Below the pieces are notes generated by a model. The model saw only the letters and a program-made list of their open reading frames with translations. It was not told the DNA's origin and did not search any database. The translations under genes were made by a program, and so were the position numbers. From Haematococcus lacustris (lineage: Eukaryota > Chlorophyta > Chlorophyceae > Chlamydomonadales > Haematococcaceae): DNA of 64,000 bases. Positions 10,971-19,828 of the stretch are shown in pieces; the first letter of the stretch is position 1; each line of letters starts with the position of its first letter. The stretch lies in NCBI GenBank assembly GCA_030144725.1, contig JASKMD010000006.1, positions 4,725,555-4,789,554 on the forward strand. Direction: 5' to 3'.

Positions 10971-12400
10971 CTACTGTGCTACAGGCAACTGGGCTTGGGC
11001 CTTGAGTGCTCTGTCTTGCAGCTTCTTGAAGCCCAATGCTGGGTACTCCTCGCCTTGGCAGGAGCCGCTCCTCGGTGTTGCCACCTGCACAGCTCCAGTG
11101 GGCGCCACTTGCTCTCCCCTGCCCGCTGGAGGTTGAGGGCTGCGTTGCAGTCTCTGTCCACCCATTTGCCAATGTCCCCAGGGGTAGCCTGGTCCAGCTT
11201 AGGGCACCACATGAGGACCCGCACCGGCGCCTCAAACGCACCGGCGCCTTCAGCCGCTTGCTCCAGGCTGACCGCAACAGGCAGTGCTGCACCTGACCTG
11301 GCTGGGGCTACAAACCTTCAGGCCTAGTGGGCTTGCTGCGGTCCAGCCCCGCCTCACAGGGCTGGGGGTTGTTCATAGCTGAGCTGACCCTGCTGGTGCG
11401 GAACTCATCCACAGTCACCACCTTGCCTGGCAGCCTGTCTGTTGGCCTGCCGCTGTTGGGCCTCTCCACCACCTTGAGGCAGGCCTGCAGGACAGCCTTG
11501 GCCCCCCACCCACCCCGGGTGCCACTGCCTGCGTTGCCACAGAACACCACCAGCTGCTTGCGGGTCCCCCACCGCTGTGGGGCACCATGGCTGCCTCCTC
11601 CTCCAGCTGCATGGCACACAATGCACACAATGCGCATGACATCCTTGAAAGGATTGGGGACATGGCACCTAGCAGGTCACATGTACGGCGGTCATCAGCA
11701 TCTGGCCCTGCCCCTCCCCCCTACCCTTGGCACTCCCACCTTCTTGAAGTAGCGCTTCAGGACCTTCTCCTGCACGCCGTACAGTCTTATCCTTCGCTCT
11801 GTCCACTTGGGATGCAGGTACTCCCCCTACACTGCATCCCAGGTGGCAAGGGTGACGGCCACATGCCTATGGATGGCCACCTGGGAGGTGCCTGCTGGGG
11901 TGGCTGCTGCCAGGTGCTGCAGATCGAGCTTAATGTTCTCATTCCACTGCTGAGTGTTGCGGCGAGCCTGGATCAGGGCGCTGTCATGCTGCACCTGGCT
12001 CCTGGTCAGCTTGCTGTTGTGGAAGCTTTTCATGCAGCCATCCTCAGTCCACACCCCCAAGGCTGCGCTGACTGCCTAGATAGCGCCGGGGTCAAACCGC
12101 ATGCCCATCTGGGTGGCTGGGTCAAACTGAAACGCCCACTTGTCAGCCAGGCCGCTGCCTATGTCAGCTGGAGGGCGATTGTGGCTGCTGCTGCTGTCAG
12201 AGGGGCCTGCTGCTGGGCTGCTGCCAAAGGGGCCTGCTACTGGGCTGCTGCCAGAGGGGCCTGCTACTGGGCTGCTAAGGGGGGGGCCTGCTACTGGGCT
12301 GCTAAGGGGGGGGCCTGCTACTGGGCTGCTAAGGGGGGGGGGGGGGTGTAGTCCAATGACTATGAGCAGCTTGCTTGGCCTCAAAGGCTGCCACTGTGGC
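10971..12400 (-). pseudogene. Fanzor (TnpB-like RNA-guided nuclease) pseudogene
   Basis: Read on the minus strand, blocks of one protein appear in the right order in shifting frames. There is a RuvC-I-like FDPG block at about 12093; WDAV followed by EYLHPKWTERRIRLYG near 11840-11780; KQLVVFCGNAGSGTRGGWG near 11550-11500; KVVTVDEFRTSRVSS near 11425-11385; and GKWVDRDCNAALNLQ near 11170-11130, the D-x-N-A-A RuvC-III signature. The last block is followed by ESKWRPLELCRW and a tail ending PVAQ at a stop at 10971. Fanzor proteins are transposon-encoded nucleases guided by an RNA made from the element end. This copy is dead. There are in-frame stops at 12076 (just after DPG), 11827 (after WDAV) and near 11312, plus frameshifts near 11575, 11240 and 11050. 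A probable intron lies between about 11750 and 11610. The usual CxxC of the zinc ribbon after RTS is absent. The start is unclear because a tandem repeat occupies the N-terminal region. Confidence 0.8.
12200..12345. repeat. Tandem repeat of about 27 bp inside the Fanzor region
   Basis: Five to six copies of a unit resembling GGGCCTGCTACTGGGCTGCT with variable G runs. On the minus strand it would encode repeated PLSSPVAGP units ahead of the RuvC-I block, so it may be an expanded linker of the nuclease or simple decay. Confidence 0.75.
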
Positions 12401-12595
12401 CGCAGTCAGGCCTAGCTGACTGCACACCCCATGCAAGACCCTGCTATCTATCGCGATGAAGAGAGTACCTAACCTAGCATTGGAGGTGAGGATGAAGGGT
12501 GCGGGGCAGGCTGGCACCCGAGGACCCTTGCCCCGCCCTTGCCCTTGCCCTTGCCCTTGCCCTTGCCCTTGCCTTCGCCTTTGGGTGGGGGTAGG

Positions 12596-13305
12596 CAGGG
12601 GCAGGGGCAGGGGCAGGGGCAGGGGCAGGGGCAGGGGCAGGGGCAGGGGCAGGGGCAGGGGCAGGGGCAGGGGCAGGGGCAGGGGCAGGGGCAGGGGCAG
12701 GGGCAGGGGCAGGGGCAGGGGCAGGGGCAGGGGCAGGGGCAGGGGCAGGGGCAGGGGCAGGGGCAGGGGCAGGGGCAGGGGCAGGGGCAGGGGCAGGGGC
12801 AGGGGCAGGGGCAGGGGCAGGGGCAGGGGCAGGGGCAGGGGCAGGGGCAGGGGCAGGGGCAGGGGCAGGGGCAGGGGCAGGGGCAGGGGCAGGGGCAGGG
12901 GCAGGGGCAGGGGCAGGGGCAGGGGCAGGGGCAGGGGCAGGGGCAGGGGCAGGGGCAGGGGCAGGGGCAGGGGCAGGGGCAGGGGCAGGGGCAGGGGCAG
13001 GGGCAGGGGCAGGGGCAGGGGCAGGGGCAGGGGCAGGGGCAGGGGCAGGGGCAGGGGCAGGGGCAGGGGCTGGGGCAGGGGCTGGGGCAGGGGCTGGGGC
13101 AGGGGCAGGGGCAGGGGCAGGGGCAGGGGCAGGGGCAGGGGCAGGGGCAGGGGCAGGGGCAGGGGCAGGGGCAGGGGCAGGGGCAGGGGCAGGGGCAGGG
13201 GCAGGGGCAGGGGCAGGGGCAGGGGCAGGGGCAGGGGCAGGGGCAGGGGCAGGGGCAGGGGCAGGGGCAGGGGCAGGGGCAGGGGTAGGGGTAGGGGTAG
13301 GGGCA
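12596..13305 (+). repeat. (GGGGCA)n hexanucleotide tract, about 118 copies
   Basis: Almost pure GGGGCA repeats with three GGGGCT variants near 13070-13095 and three GGGGTA variants at the right end (13284-13302). It is the reverse complement of the (CCCCTG)n tract at 46.9-47.9 kb. The G-rich strand could form G-quadruplexes. Long open frames across it are artefacts of the repeat. Confidence 0.97.
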
Positions 13306-13633
13306 GTCTATTGTTGGCTTAATTGTCAGTTGGGGCCTGTTTATCTCCTTCAGCTTGGGGGCTTACCCTTCTACCTTTCTCCCACCCCGGCCAAACACCA
13401 GAGCACGTAACCTGTGCTTGATTACGCTTTGATTGTACCCTGTGTCTGAACGCTATGACTGCACGCCGCGTCTGAACTCTCTATGGTTGGGAGGAGTGGG
13501 AGGGGTTGTAGGTATCAGACACGCTACATGCCATGACACCATGCCACATGATCGATTTGTGGCTCTTCGCCTCGACATCGCCAAAGCGTCGCGCTGTCAA
13601 GCCAAACAGCCAATCGTTTTTACGAGCAGATAA
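13306..13633. other. 5' flank of the Rab5 gene
   Basis: No other gene is seen. This should hold the promoter and 5' untranslated region of the Rab gene, but I recognise no clear TATA box. Confidence 0.4.
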
Positions 13634-14632
13634 ATGGAAGTGCAGCAGCAGACTGTCGCGAAACTGGTCTTGCTCGGGGAGATGGGTAGTGGCAAGAGCA
13701 GCCTGGTACTGCGCTACGTCAAAGGCCAGTTCTTCGACTACCAGGTGCGTGACAGGTTCTTCCAGGGCTCTTCCCATTCCTGAGCGCATAACAGCATATG
13801 GGCTTCCAGTGTAGCCTCTCGGCACGCAACGGATACACATTCCCAGCTTACCTCGTGCGCTGGCGTGTCGCAGGCTTCCACGGTCGGAGCTGCGTTTTTG
13901 ACAAAAACTATTCCTGAGCTGAATGTGAAGTTCGAGATTTGGTTAGTAGGGTGTGCAGCGGGACCTGCAGCCGCTGTCACAGTTCAGCAAACCCTGGTTG
14001 ACGCTTTCTGCAGGGACACAGCTGGCCAGGAACGGTACCACAGCCTTGCACCAATGTACTACAGGTGTTGGATGGGTGCTGAGCTCAACAGCCTGTGGTC
14101 TTGACCTTTTGGTACAGGCCTGCCAGCTCAACCCCTGTTTGAGTTGCAGGGGAGCCATGGCAGCCGTGATTGTGTATGACATCACCAGCACTGAGTCCTT
14201 AACACGCGCAAAGTCCTGGGTCAAAGAGCTGCAGCGACAAGGGAATCCCAACCTTATCATGGCACTGGCAGGTGCGAGACTGAGCAAGCAGTACCAGCTG
14301 GCACCAGGTGCAGCTGGAGGTGTTCAATCCACACAGGTCCTGCTCTGTGGCATGCTGTGTGTGGCCCAGGCAACAAGGCAGACCTGGAGGAGCAGAGGGC
14401 AGTGAGCAGTGAGGAGGCAGCTGCCTACGCTGCAGAGAACAACCTGTTTTTCCTGGAGACATCTGCCAAGACAGCTGCAAATGTCAGCGAGCTGTTCATG
14501 GACATAGCTCGCAAGCTTCCACGCGTGCAGTCGAGTGCTGCTGGGCCGGGTGGACAGTCAGGGCAGCAAGGGAGCATTGCGCTGTCAGCTGCCAGCCAGC
14601 CCCCTGCAGCGGCAAAGGTTGGCTGCTGTTAG
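13634..14632 (+). CDS. Rab5-type small GTPase
   Basis: A small GTPase that would cycle between GDP and GTP forms on endosomal membranes and control early endosome traffic. Five exons (13634-13744, 13874-13941, 14014-14064, 14150-14271, 14370-14632) join in frame to 204 residues, the normal length. All G motifs are intact: P-loop GEMGSGKS (residues 15-22), switch I STVGAAF, switch [26 protein letters not shown] and ETSAK. The [11 protein letters not shown] stretch and [15 protein letters not shown] identify the Rab5 branch. The protein ends in GCC, a double-cysteine geranylgeranylation signal. Splice sites are canonical GT-AG. A TGTAA at 14846 is a possible algal polyadenylation signal. A partial, interrupted second copy lies immediately downstream. 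There is no sign of damage in this copy. Confidence 0.95.
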
Positions 14633-15092
14633 GAAGCACCCAACTCCATTGTTATTGTTAGCATGCATTGCAGCAACACAGGATAGGTTCATATTGATCA
14701 TCATACATTAATGCAGGGTGCGGTTGGAAGGCATTGAAGACACGGGTCAGGTTAAGGGTGACGCCAGGCATGCATTGTTTGTGTGTGCCAGGTCAGCTGC
14801 CAGGCCAGACCTTGTCATTATCGAGGCATGGGCACAAAGCTGGGTTGTAAAGCATGGATTATACAACATGCATAAAGAAGATGAAAATAGAATAGAGAGG
14901 TATTGTCAGACCAGGTTGTACTCGGTGTTAGTATGGTCTGGGTGTGCCCTACGAGTGCGGTCACCTCTACACACTCACCCAACCGTGACATGCTGTGTTC
15001 CCTTTCCAGGTTTGTGGAGTAGGTAAAGTGCAGCAAGGCTTCATGGGAGAGGTGCACACCTGGTGTACTCCGGGAACCTTGTCAGGTCCAGT
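13942..15092 (+). repeat. First unit of a 1151-bp tandem duplication (Rab5 intron 2 to 3' flank)
   Basis: The sequence from the first base of Rab5 intron 2 to 15092 is repeated from 15093 onward with an offset of exactly 1151 bp. By eye the two copies are almost identical, including introns and 3' flank, so the duplication is recent. The second copy is split by a retrotransposon. Confidence 0.9.
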
Positions 15093-15351
15093 GTTAGTAG
15101 GGTGTGCAGCGGGACCTGCAGCCGCTGTCACAGTTCAGCAAACCCTGGTTGACGCTTTCTGCAGGGACACAGCTGGCCAGGAACGGTACCACAGCCTTGC
15201 ACCAATGTACTACAGGTGTTGGATGGGTGCTGAGCTCAACAGCCTGTGGTCTTGACCTTTTGGTACAGGCCTGCCAGCTCAACCCCTGTTTGAGTTGCAG
15301 GGGAGCCATGGCAGCCGTGATTGTGTATGACATCACCAGCACTGAGTCCTT

Positions 15352-15708
15352 AATGATGATGTGGCTTACACCGCTTAAGCCGTCAGCCGTTAGGCTGCTA
15401 GGCCGCCCTCCCCCTCTAGGGGTTCGGGACTTTCTGTAACGCATTTCATAGCAAGGTGCACAAACAAAGGTGCACATGGGCTCAACATGAAGTCATGCAA
15501 GTTCTCATTATTGTTCTGTAAAGTCATGGTGATGATGATGTGGCTTACACCGCTTAAGCCGTCAGCCGTTAGGCTGCTAGGCCGCCCTCCCCCTCTAGGG
15601 GTTCGGGACTTTCTGTAACGCATTTCATAGCAAGGTGCACAAACAAAGGTGCACATGGGCTCAACATGAAGTCATGCAAGTTCTCATTATTGTTCTGTAA
15701 AGTCATGG
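15352..15708. repeat. 179-bp tandem duplication of the LINE 3' end
   Basis: Two copies with period 179 bp (15352-15530 and 15531-15708), each containing the tail (GATGATG on plus, CATCATC on minus) and the stem-loop-rich 3' untranslated region of the LINE. The RT reading frame terminates inside the inner copy at 15569. Confidence 0.9.
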
Positions 15709-18633
15709 CAAACTCCGGCTGCTCCCTGATGGAACTCGTGGCAGTGCACTCAAAGATGAAATGCATGGCGTCATCCACTACCCCCTCTGTGCATCTGGTG
15801 CATGTGCGATCAATGAAAGTTACCCCCTCAAACCGAGCCTTCTCCACCCCCAGACCGCTGTTGCCTAACCTGAACCTAGTCAAGCTCGTGCGAACTTCTG
15901 TAGAGAGCTGTCTGTTCAGTAGGTGTGGTGCCATGTGATTGATGCCAATGCCGTCCCCATGCTTGAACCATGCAGCATACGAGCATCTCTCCCGATGCAC
16001 CGTCTCAGGCAGTCTAGGGTCTCCCTCAAACCCAACCCAACGCCTCCCCCACCTCTCGAGCCACTTGACTTCCATAGCCTTGGTGCCTAGGACCATGTCC
16101 GGGCTCAGGGTAAACTCATCCCCCATCAGCTCTCTGGCGGCCAGCTGGAACTGAGCACTCCAGCTGGCCTGGCAACTCCTCCCTAATTCCACATCTGCCT
16201 TAATGACCCTCATTAACAGGTCACTGTGGGATAGTTTGGCAGTGTTCCAGAACTTGCATGCAGCCCTAAACCAGTAAAGCTGGAGGGGCAGCTGCCCCAA
16301 CTCATGCAGCACCATCAGCCCTGACACTGAGCTACGAACCCTGGCAGCAAACCTGAGAAAGCTGAGCATGCGTGTTTGCACTGGGTTAGAGAGTTGCACA
16401 CCATGCCCAAGGAAAGCAGAGCCCCAAACCTGGCTGCCATACAGCCCTAAGGGGAGCACGAACGCTCTGATGAGGTGACACAGGGCAAAAGGATCATGCA
16501 GCACCCCATACTCTCTAGCACGGTTGCATGCTTGGCGCATGGCGAGGAACATGCCAGCCCTCATATGAGTGGCAGCAAAAGCAGGGGTGGCGCTGGGATT
16601 AAAATGCATGCCTAAGTACTTGAACTCTCTCACCACAGGCAGGATCTCATGCTTGTACCCAATGCAAGGTGCTGCAGTTTGTGAGTTGCCATTGAAAACC
16701 ATCACCTTTGACTTGCCCACATTGACTGTAAGGTGTTTCCTGTCTGCAAAGCCTTGTAGCTGGCAGACCAGCCGCTGCAGCCCGTGGGGCGAGGTGCTCA
16801 CCAGGGTCAGGTCATCAGCATACATGAAGTGGGTAACAGGTGTGCCTTGCACCCTCACAGCATCAACAGGGCCTAGGAACTCCTTACTAATGTCGTGAAC
16901 ATAGAGAGCAAACAGGAGTGGGCTGATGGGGCAGCCTTGCTTGACACCTTGGTCAGGAGTCACAGGGGGGGTGCGGTGGGGGCCATCTATCAGCACATAG
17001 TTGTCATCCCTATACAGACCCTCCAGGCAGGCAAGCAAGGGCTGTGGCAGCTTGATCCCAACCCGCAAGTGCTCCCACAATTGTTGTCGAGGTATGTGGT
17101 CATAGGCCTGTTTGAAGTCAATGAAGGCAGTGAAAAGCTTGCGGTGCTTGGCATCTGCGCTAGCCTTTTGAGCGTGGACAAGATGGCGCAGAATGAACAT
17201 GGGTTGCATGGTGCTGCGTCCCGGGATGAACCCAAACTGCTCAGCTGGCAGCACTTTGTGTGTCATGCACCAGGCAGTCAGCACGTGCCGCAAGACGTTA
17301 GCATACAGGCGGTACAACACACTACTCACAGCAAGCATTCTGTACTTGTTGGGGTCTGTGGGGTCTGTGTCCTTGAAGAGGGGGCTGATTCTAGCTACCT
17401 TCCAAGCCGCTGGAATAATCCCGGTGCGCATCATGCTGTGAAACCATGTGGCAAGCAGAGGGAGCAACAAGTATGTGGTAACACCCTCCTCAACTGTGCG
17501 GGCGTGCTTGATAAAGGGGGCTGGGAGCCCATCCAGACCAGGTGCTGTGTCGTTGTTGAGATCACGTAGTTGTGCTTGAACAATAGATGTGATGTTGTCA
17601 AGATGGGGCAGCTCATAGGCAGGTGGATGTGTTGTGACAGGGGCAGGGGCAGGGACAGAGTGAAGTCTGCCTCTCCCAAGAGGGACGGCTTGCAAATGGG
17701 CAGGCACAGCTTGCCTGGTCCTAGCTGGCTCAGGGATCACATCGGGTGCGTCATGTGTCGTATTAGTGGTTGTGAAATAGGCCTGCAGATGCTGATGCCA
17801 CTTGTCGATGGGAACCATGGACTGCTGGCGTGCGTGCTTGACTCGGAGCATCTTGAGTGCATCCCCAGGGTTGTGCTTGAGCATGTCTAGAAGCTTGGCA
17901 GCTCTATGCTTGGACCACGCAGACTTAGCTCTAGCAACCAGCCTCCTATAGGCCTGCTTTCTAGCCCTGTAAAGGTGCAAGGCCTCCCCGCTACGCAGAG
18001 CCTGCCAGAGTGCGGCTTTAGCCTCCTTGCATGACCGGTCAAACCAGGCAGGCTTAACTGTGGTGTGCCTGTCAACACGTGCTAGTGGGCAGAGCCTTGC
18101 CTTAAGCATCCCCGCACTGCCCGCAGCCCGTGATATGATGTCATGCACAAAGCGGTTGATGGAGTCAGGGTGTGTGCCCTGCTCAACAGCCTGCTTGACA
18201 GCCATGACCTCCTCTTCCAAGTCGATAAGGGCACCCACATACCGAGCAGCATGATCTGGCTTCCATTGGAACTGTGGGCCAGTGTGGCAGTCATCATTGC
18301 AGGTGTGGATGGGTGTAGTGGCTTGTGCTGGTGCCTTGAGAGACAGGGTAATGGGGGAGTGGTCAAACTCATGGCAAGCGTCCGGGAAGGAAGAAGTGTG
18401 GCTCAAAGAGTACACAGACTCACTCATGATGATGTGCTCCGTGCGAGTGCTAGCTCTGCAGGTGCGCTGTCCCATGTCCCCATGTCCCCTCCCGGTGGTG
18501 GCAACAAGGCCTGTAGCTGATAGCACGTCAATCAACTCCCTGCCCGCTTGGTTAGACTTGGCCGGGCCAATCCTAGGCACGCAAAGCTCCGGATGCTGCA
18601 TGGACCAGCCGGAAGCTCCGGATGCTGCATTAA
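15354..18633 (-). mobile_element. 5'-truncated non-LTR retrotransposon (LINE)
   Basis: The insert sits in exon 4 of the duplicated Rab5 copy. TTAA is present at both junctions (15350-15353 and 18630-18633), either a 4-bp target duplication or junction microhomology. The minus-strand 3' end has a short CATCAT tail. The element is truncated in its endonuclease domain at the 5' end (18.6 kb). An 18-bp direct repeat (AAGCTCCGGATGCTGCAT) occurs twice at that junction, at 18584-18601 and 18613-18630, suggesting template slippage during insertion. Confidence 0.88.
15569..18628 (-). CDS. LINE endonuclease C-terminus plus reverse transcriptase
   Basis: One open minus-strand frame of about 1,020 residues. 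Its start is lost: the first residues belong to the end of an APE-type endonuclease ([13 protein letters not shown], then a [10 protein letters not shown] catalytic-end motif). Next comes a reverse transcriptase with [10 protein letters not shown] (metal-binding Asp), [16 protein letters not shown] and the YADD box, followed by the thumb and a Cys/His-containing C-terminal region ([18 protein letters not shown]). The RT would copy the element RNA at a nicked target site. The frame itself has no stops, so it is young, but with an incomplete endonuclease it cannot move on its own. The apparent upstream extension into antisense Rab5 sequence is an artefact of the insertion. Confidence 0.92.
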   Translation of the reverse strand, partial: AASGASGWSMQHPELCVPRIGPAKSNQAGRELIDVLSATGLVATTGRGHGDMGQRTCRASTRTEHIIMSESVYSLSHTSSFPDACHEFDHSPITLSLKAPAQATTPIHTCNDDCHTGPQFQWKPDHAARYVGALIDLEEEVMAVKQAVEQGTHPDSINRFVHDIISRAAGSAGMLKARLCPLARVDRHTTVKPAWFDRSCKEAKAALWQALRSGEALHLYRARKQAYRRLVARAKSAWSKHRAAKLLDMLKHNPGDALKMLRVKHARQQSMVPIDKWHQHLQAYFTTTNTTHDAPDVIPEPARTRQAVPAHLQAVPLGRGRLHSVPAPAPVTTHPPAYELPHLDNITSIVQAQLRDLNNDTAPGLDGLPAPFIKHARTVEEGVTTYLLLPLLATWFHSMMRTGIIPAAWKVARISPLFKDTDPTDPNKYRMLAVSSVLYRLYANVLRHVLTAWCMTHKVLPAEQFGFIPGRSTMQPMFILRHLVHAQKASADAKHRKLFTAFIDFKQAYDHIPRQQLWEHLRVGIKLPQPLLACLEGLYRDDNYVLIDGPHRTPPVTPDQGVKQGCPISPLLFALYVHDISKEFLGPVDAVRVQGTPVTHFMYADDLTLVSTSPHGLQRLVCQLQGFADRKHLTVNVGKSKVMVFNGNSQTAAPCIGYKHEILPVVREFKYLGMHFNPSATPAFAATHMRAGMFLAMRQACNRAREYGVLHDPFALCHLIRAFVLPLGLYGSQVWGSAFLGHGVQLSNPVQTRMLSFLRFAARVRSSVSGLMVLHELGQLPLQLYWFRAACKFWNTAKLSHSDLLMRVIKADVELGRSCQASWSAQFQLAARELMGDEFTLSPDMVLGTKAMEVKWLERWGRRWVGFEGDPRLPETVHRERCSYAAWFKHGDGIGINHMAPHLLNRQLSTEVRTSLTRFRLGNSGLGVEKARFEGVTFIDRTCTRCTEGVVDDAMHFIFECTATSSIREQPEFAMTLQNNNENLHDFMLSPCAPLFVHLAMKCVTESPEPLEGEGGLAA

Positions 18634-19520
18634 CACGCGCAAAGTCCTGGGTCAAAGAGCTGCAGCGACAAGGGAATCCCAACCTTATCATGGCACTGGC
18701 AGGTGCGAGACTGAGCAAGCAGTACCAGCTGGCACCAGGTGCAGCTGGAGGTGTTCAATCCACACAGGTCCTGCTCTGTGGCATGCTGTGTGTGGCCCAG
18801 GCAACAAGGCAGACCTGGAGGAGCAGAGGGCAGTGAGCAGTGAGGAGGCAGCTGCCTACGCTGCAGAGAACAACCTGTTTTTCCTGGAGACATCTGCCAA
18901 GACAGCTGCAAATGTCAGCGAGCTGTTCATGGACATAGCTCGCAAGCTTCCACGCGTGCAGTCGAGTGCTGCTGGGCCGGGTGGACAGTCAGGGCAGCAA
19001 GGGAGCATTGCGCTGTCAGCTGCCAGCCAGCCCCCTGCAGCGGCAAAGGTTGGCTGCTGTTAGGAAGCACCCAACTCCATTGTTATTGTTAGCATGCATT
19101 GCAGCAACACAGGATAGGTTCATATTGATCATCATACATTAATGCAGGGTGCGGTTGGAAGGCATTGAAGACACGGGTCAGGTTAAGGGTGACGCCAGGC
19201 ATGCATTGTTTGTGTGTGCCAGGTCAGCTGCCAGGCCAGACCTTGTCATTATCGAGGCATGGGCACAAAGCTGGGTTGTAAAGCATGGATTATACAACAT
19301 GCATAAAGAAGATGAAAATAGAATAGAGAGGTATTGTCAGACCAGGTTGTACTCGGTGTTAGTATGGTCTGGGTGTGCCCTACGAGTGCGGTCACCTCTA
19401 CACACTCACCCAACCGTGACATGCTGTGTTCCCTTTCCAGGTTTGTGGAGTAGGTAAAGTGCAGCAAGGCTTCATGGGAGAGGTGCACACCTGGTGTACT
19501 CCGGGAACCTTGTCAGGTCC

Positions 19521-19828
19521 TGTGTTTTAGCAGAGGTCTGGAGCGTGGATCTCGGGATGATCCTACCATCAATTTGAACTGAAGTATCCATCGATGGGCA
19601 GCCTGATGCTGTGCCTGGGAATGTCTACTAGGATGGTAATGCACAGGGCGCCGCCAGCTACGTGATGTAATGATAACGAAATAGATAGGTGGCTTACACC
19701 GCTTAAGCCGTCAGCCGTGAGGCTGCTTGATGTCCGATGTTATGATAACGAAATGCCTGTGACAAGTCACATAAAGTGCTCCTATACCCATTTGGCGACT
19801 GACCACCTGTCTTCGCTCCTCTGGAGTC
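19521..19828. other. Intergenic; holds a tiny truncated LINE
   Basis: This is the 5' flank of the DUF1997 gene. Apart from the 59-bp LINE remnant described separately, no feature is recognised. Confidence 0.5.
19670..19754 (-). mobile_element. 59-bp LINE remnant with 13-bp target duplication
   Basis: The 13-bp word ATGATAACGAAAT occurs at 19670-19682 and 19742-19754. The 59 bp between them contain GTGGCTTACACCGCTTAAGC and the following bases, the same 3'-terminal sequence as the LINE at 15.36 kb and in the same (minus) orientation. It is therefore a severely 5'-truncated insertion of the same family, retaining only the 3' tip recognised by the reverse transcriptase. Confidence 0.85.

Larger units (their letters stand above)
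15093..19520 (+). pseudogene. Partial Rab5 duplicate (exons 3-5) split by a LINE
   Basis: This copy starts at the donor of intron 2, so exons 1 and 2 (P-loop and switch I) are missing and no functional GTPase can be made from it. Exon 3 and the first part of exon 4 run to 15353. A LINE then interrupts exon 4 inside the codons for [10 protein letters not shown], and exon 4 resumes at 18634, followed by intron 4, exon 5 and the 3' flank to 19520. The offset to the first copy is 1151 bp before the insertion and 4431 bp after it. Alternative explanation: a mis-assembled collapsed repeat. Confidence 0.88.

Noticed and set aside
12456..13322. Arg-Gly and Gln-Gly repeat proteins
   Set aside because: Pure translation of the (GGGGCA)n tract; no splice signals or flanking coding sequence.
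18629..18718. N-terminal extension of the LINE frame
   Set aside because: These residues are antisense Rab5 exon 4 outside the element; the true LINE sequence starts at the truncation point.
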